Shown here one piece after another: positions 59,811 to 64,000 of a stretch of 64,000 bases of DNA. How positions within the stretch are numbered: position 1 is the first letter of the stretch; each line of letters opens with the position of its first letter. Under the pieces are notes generated by a model. That model saw only the letters and a program-made list of their open reading frames with translations. It searched no databases and was not told where the DNA came from. Where the stretch lies: positions 1 through 64,000 of the forward strand of contig JAVYIG010002119.1 of the NCBI GenBank assembly GCA_035222895.1, in the 5' to 3' direction. Origin of the DNA: Strongylocentrotus droebachiensis. Its lineage: Eukaryota; Echinodermata; Echinoidea; Camarodonta; Strongylocentrotidae. The position numbers were made by a program, and so were the translations under genes.

Positions 59811-60008
59811 CAGTGAAATCTGTCTATAAAGACCGTCCAAGCATGGACCTATTAAAAGAAAAGTGGTCTTATTATGCAGGTGGTCTTTATGTACAGTTTC
59901 CTTTAGTACATGTTCCAATGAGAAACCATTATCGAGGGGGGAAAAATGTGGTCTTTGTAGACAGGTGGTCTTTCTACACAGGTGGTTGCTAAAGCAGGTT
60001 TGACTGTA
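59811..60008. mobile_element. Longer copy of the CAGTCAAACCTG-ended repeat
   Basis: It begins cagtgaaatctgtctataaa, a mutated left end, and closes with an intact caggtttgactgta. The interior repeats gtggtctttgtagacaggtg and tggtctttctacacaggtgg. It is about 54 bases longer than the copy at 55105-55248. Confidence 0.65.
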
Positions 60009-61739
60009 TTATTCATTACTCCTTGGAATCATGGCTTTGACTTGTCCAGAATTACTTCACGCCCAGACACAATCTTTAAAAGTTTACCATCCCTTTAAAA
60101 CTTTCCAAGAAGGGCGTTTCAGGAAAGTGCTGGACAAAGGCCACTGGAAGCTGAGACAAAACCTAAACATGGATTTGTAGGTTAAGGCGGAGACACCACC
60201 CCGTCCTGTAAAAATAGCCCATGGTGACAGTCGCCACGGCGATACGTGATGGGGCATGCTGGGAAGAGAAGCCGGCGGTGGGATGGAGAGGTGTAAGTCT
60301 GGTGATGACAGACGGGACTGGGGTGAGAGAACGAGAGATTGGAGGGTGGGAGCGAGAGATTGGAGGAAGGGTGGGTTTAGGGAACCGTTGGACCTGCTTG
60401 AAGGGTGACCATGTACTTTTGTCTTCATTTTATTTATCCTGTTTTATCTTTGGAGCTATAAATTAACTGTTCTGTTCACTAACTCAAAGGGTCCTATTGT
60501 ATGCTGCTACTTAGCATACTTTGGGGGGAGGGTATAAAAGGTGTGTATGGTTTTCATCTTTATTAACAAATCTTTTCACTTCTTTTTATATTATAACCAA
60601 GTGTAGAAATGTGAGTAATATGACTTACCTATTTTACCAGAAGACAATGGAAGAGCAGGGTGATTCAAACATGAAAGAAACAAAGAAGAGAATAAAACAA
60701 TTAGCATGGTTTGATAACATAACATATTCTAATCAATATACACTAATATCAATTTTCCATCATCTTCTCTTTCATTCTGATGTAATCTTTCACTAATGTC
60801 AAGAGAAAAAATTGAGTAAATGTCTTAATTTTATTGTAACATATATTGTGATCCGACTGTGCCATTTTCTCTGCTAATGGTAAAAAGCCATGTTAAAAAG
60901 GTTACTGCCTGTCTGGCTCACAGCAGAAATGATACATGTATTACAGTAAGAGCATGATGCCATTTTTTTTTAAATGAAAATCTTTATTTATTTTAACTAC
61001 ATATTTTCACAAAAATCAACTTTTCTTTATCCTGTAACTTCAGGGGACTTTCTGCTTCTACAGACTAAAATCAAACTTAGTTTGGAGTCTCACAGCTACT
61101 CGTCCCAAAAGAAAAACTACAAAGAACAACACATGGAATTTTTCCAATGGATATTAGTCTACATAATTGGATCCCACTGGGAGAAAGAAAAGAGACTTAA
61201 AAGAGCTGTCCGAACAGACAACACCTTTTGAATGACACACCTTGTACCCTAGGGCTATAGTGTTAAGAAGGGTGACGAAAAAGGGCAAACTTCTGCATTG
61301 CCCTGCAACATTGCCCTGAAACGTCCTTCAAAACGTTATATGTGCAGACTTTGGCAAGTGTGAATTGATTGTTTAGTAGGAGAAGGAGATAGGATGCAAT
61401 TGCTTTCTTGCAAGTTAAGTGCGAACTTAGTGCATAAGCTACTTAACCATACTAAGCATGCATACTGTAGTCAGTACTCTAAGCCCATGAACATACAATG
61501 TAACTGTACATTTTGTGGGTACATTATATACTTTTAGAACTTATTTGTTAAGATGGAGTATTTGTATGTTAGCAAATCTGTTAGTAACTGTGGGCAACAA
61601 TTCACACCAACATGATAATGAGTAGGCCTGTACGTTTGGTTTTAACAAAAATACATTATTCATGGAAAAACAATACTTCATCAATATGATCAGAATTAGG
61701 CGATGTTATTGTTCTCTACCCAATACCTTTGTCTCTCTT
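60009..61739. other. Non-coding AT-rich DNA
   Basis: A G-rich stretch lies at 60220-60400. No gene or repeat family recognised. Confidence 0.5.
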
Positions 61740-61910
61740 TCACCCCCCCCCCCCCCTTCCACACCCTTTCTCTCATTCTCTCTCTCTCTCTATCCATCTC
61801 TCTCTCTCTCTCTCTGTTCATGGTCTCTCTACTTTTCAAAAGCATACTTTCTCATTCACCCTTACCCTTTTTAAACCTCTCCCCTCTCTCTCTCTCTCTC
61901 TCTCTGGCTA
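61740..61910 (+). repeat. Poly-C plus (TC)n compound microsatellites
   Basis: A C run near 61742-61756 is followed by TC tracts at 61770-61815 and 61878-61906. Overlapping frames encode Ser/Leu/Pro repeats only. Confidence 0.9.
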
Positions 61911-63211
61911 GCTTAATGTCTAATATTCCATCATCCCACCCCTACCCATCACTTTTTAACAAAAGAAATAAATCATTAAAATATCATTGAGCAATACTAG
62001 CATGCAATCCCTGACCCCATCTAATAAGGCCTACATTTCACAATAAAATCTTGACCAAAAGAAACCACTTTTAAAACAAACAAGAATTACAAATAAAACT
62101 GCCAAGAATGATGCAAGAACAGAAAGTACACAAATGGACCACGATTGATGCCAAACCAGACACACAAAAGGAAGGAATTGCACATACACAGAGTGCAGGA
62201 TATATAGGAATTACCACTCAACTTTTCATACAATTATCATTTATTAAAACTGACCTTGGACCAATTTTCATTTTTCCTTCCCAAATGGGGATAAGGTCAC
62301 GTTTTCAAACCACTTTTTCTCTTCGTTTCCTGCCTTTCTTTCTTTACCTTCTCTTCTATACATCTGTTAACCATGTGTGTTTGAGGTTGGCTCGTAAGAG
62401 GTTTACTCACCAAATCTACCCCAACAATCGAACGGCAAAAACGCAAATATTATTTCCTCTCTTTTCAAATAATTACCGTTGCCCGAGGGGGCAAAGAAAT
62501 TGTTAATTCCTCTTAATTTCAAAATGAAACGGCCAAACATGCACGACCTCTGTTGAACAAGGGGGCGTAAATGCGCTTAATAGCGCGCCCTGCAATAACA
62601 TGTTTTGTGAAAAGCATACCGGAATTATACAGTCTTTGGCGACACAAAGGGCTTAGGGTTTGGGAACAAAGCCCAACACCAAAATACATAGGTGGTACTA
62701 TGGCTACCGAAATGGGGAAATTAAGATGTTAATGTGAAGGGCTGGTTATAGAAAAGAGAGGATTTAAGTCATTTAAACACATGGCCTTGTCTCCAGGTTG
62801 TAAATACATGAGAAAATGAGGATAATTACAATTTCCATGGTTATTGCTATCTTAAACCAATAAACGGTTTTAAAATATACATTTTAAAGTATTGTTAACA
62901 GATGGCTATAATTGCAAGGTAATTTGGTAAACCACAAGCTTTAATTCAAGGAATCAAAATTAGAAGCCTTTCCAGCATATTTTAAGTGTGTTACTACTTA
63001 CTAAAAATAACATGTGCTTTCTACTAATAACCTCATAAAATGACTACAATCAAAATATACTATTACATACAAAATTCAATGATCCTAATTATGGATTTGG
63101 ATAAATTTTTTCATATTTTTGAATTTGCACTTCCATCTCTAGGCCAGCTCTAAATAAAGTCTAATAAAAAATTAACTATCCATATTGCAATACATTTCTC
63201 CCACCCCCCCC

Positions 63212-63242
<31 letters not shown>

Positions 63243-64000
63243 CCTCTCCCTCTCTTTATCACCCCTTCATTCGTAATGAATTGTACAAACAATAAGCAAA
63301 TTAGTCCTCTCTCTAAATATGTCTCTATTTGCCACTTTTCTTAGTTTTCAATAAGTTTGCATTATTTAGGTCAGTTCTTATAAGAGGAAATCTCTATATT
63401 GGATTACACCTCTTTCTTTCTCTTTACACACCAACTACACAAAGAAAATATGATCCATTTCAGGAATAATAATATTAGATATCTTTTCATATTTCTCACT
63501 TCCATAGTTATTTTCAGGTCAATGCTTACAAACAGAACCAAGGCTGTTTAAAATCTCCTATACAGCAAATCATTCTTTCCACTCTATACAGTATTTATCC
63601 ACAACCATTGACCACTGGTTTATAAGCTCCCCCCCCCCCCCCCCCAAAAAAAAAAAAAAAAAAAAACTACAACAAAAATCCCTTTAAGAACTGAGGGTCA
63701 GTTTTGTAAAACCAAACCAGGTGTGGATTCTTTTATTCATTTTTCCCATATTTTCTTTTGATTTTTCTCCCATTTTTTAATAACCACTCATCCACTACAA
63801 AAAAGTTTCCTTTTCATTATTCTCTCGCCATAAAAGGGGCAAATTTGCAGGGATTGCATATGTCCCCTCTGTGTATTTCTTTTGTTGCGATAGAAATTTG
63901 AGCACTTAATATGTGTTGATGTTTTCATTGGGTATTTATACAGTATTTCATCCCTTTAGGCCAAGATTGGGACTTTTTTTCTGGTGCAACTCGGGCATAA
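61911..64000. other. Non-coding AT-rich DNA with C-run repeats
   Basis: A C-run plus TC tract lies at 63204-63255, and a C run of about 18 passes directly into an A run of about 21 at 63628-63666. No gene recognised before the window ends. Confidence 0.5.
63628..63666 (+). repeat. Poly-C/poly-A junction
   Basis: About 18 consecutive C are followed without interruption by about 21 A. A shorter example of the same arrangement, C13-TC-A12, is at 10931-10957. Confidence 0.9.

Noticed and set aside
1..64000. CRISPR array, operon, phage or plasmid features
   Set aside because: No regularly spaced direct repeats with unique spacers, no ribosome-binding-site-led gene clusters, and the composition is typical of an animal genome.

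Overview
The window looks like intergenic or intronic DNA from an animal, most likely a marine invertebrate deuterostome such as an echinoderm. It is AT-rich and packed with microsatellites, poly-C and poly-G runs, polypurine/polypyrimidine stretches and small inverted-repeat elements. The assignment rests on repeat style and on the presence of a DIRS-type retrotransposon, so it is an inference. No bacterial gene organisation, rRNA, intact tRNA or CRISPR array is visible, and no complete host gene was recognised.

The clearest object is a structurally complete DIRS-like tyrosine-recombinase retrotransposon at 2774-8634 on the minus strand. Reading from 8634 down to 2774 it has a terminal repeat, a gag-like ORF (8099-6102), an RT/RNase H ORF with a methyltransferase-like tail (6442-4157), a tyrosine recombinase ORF (ending at 3177), an internal complementary region (3024-3123) and the opposite terminal repeat. 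The 155-bp inverted repeats match without a visible difference, the three frames carry no disabling stop, and the catalytic residues of RT, RNase H and recombinase are present. The internal complementary region is exactly the complement of the outer left end joined to the outer right end, as expected of the DIRS circular-intermediate model. Gag and recombinase share one reading frame separated by a single TGA, while the RT frame overlaps both.

The rest (1-2773 and 8635-64000) contains no convincing gene. It holds several non-autonomous inverted-repeat elements: a pair near 12.3 and 19.0 kb, one at 32.9 kb, two sharing a GTTTCACAAAG terminus at 41.2 and 46.3 kb, and two TTAA-flanked ones at 41.6 and 58.5 kb. 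There are three copies of a CAGTCAAACCTG-ended repeat (37.4, 55.1, 59.8 kb), two copies of a tRNA-derived SINE (26.6 and 44.1 kb), tandem repeats near 38.6 and 50.8 kb, and many low-complexity tracts. Between them lie unannotated AT-rich DNA and a handful of short CpG-richer islands (about 30.4, 31.6, 39.3, 50.0, 53.6, 56.3 and 57.0 kb) that could be regulatory modules or cryptic exons. One candidate internal exon (59394-59570) has good splice signals but no recognised family.
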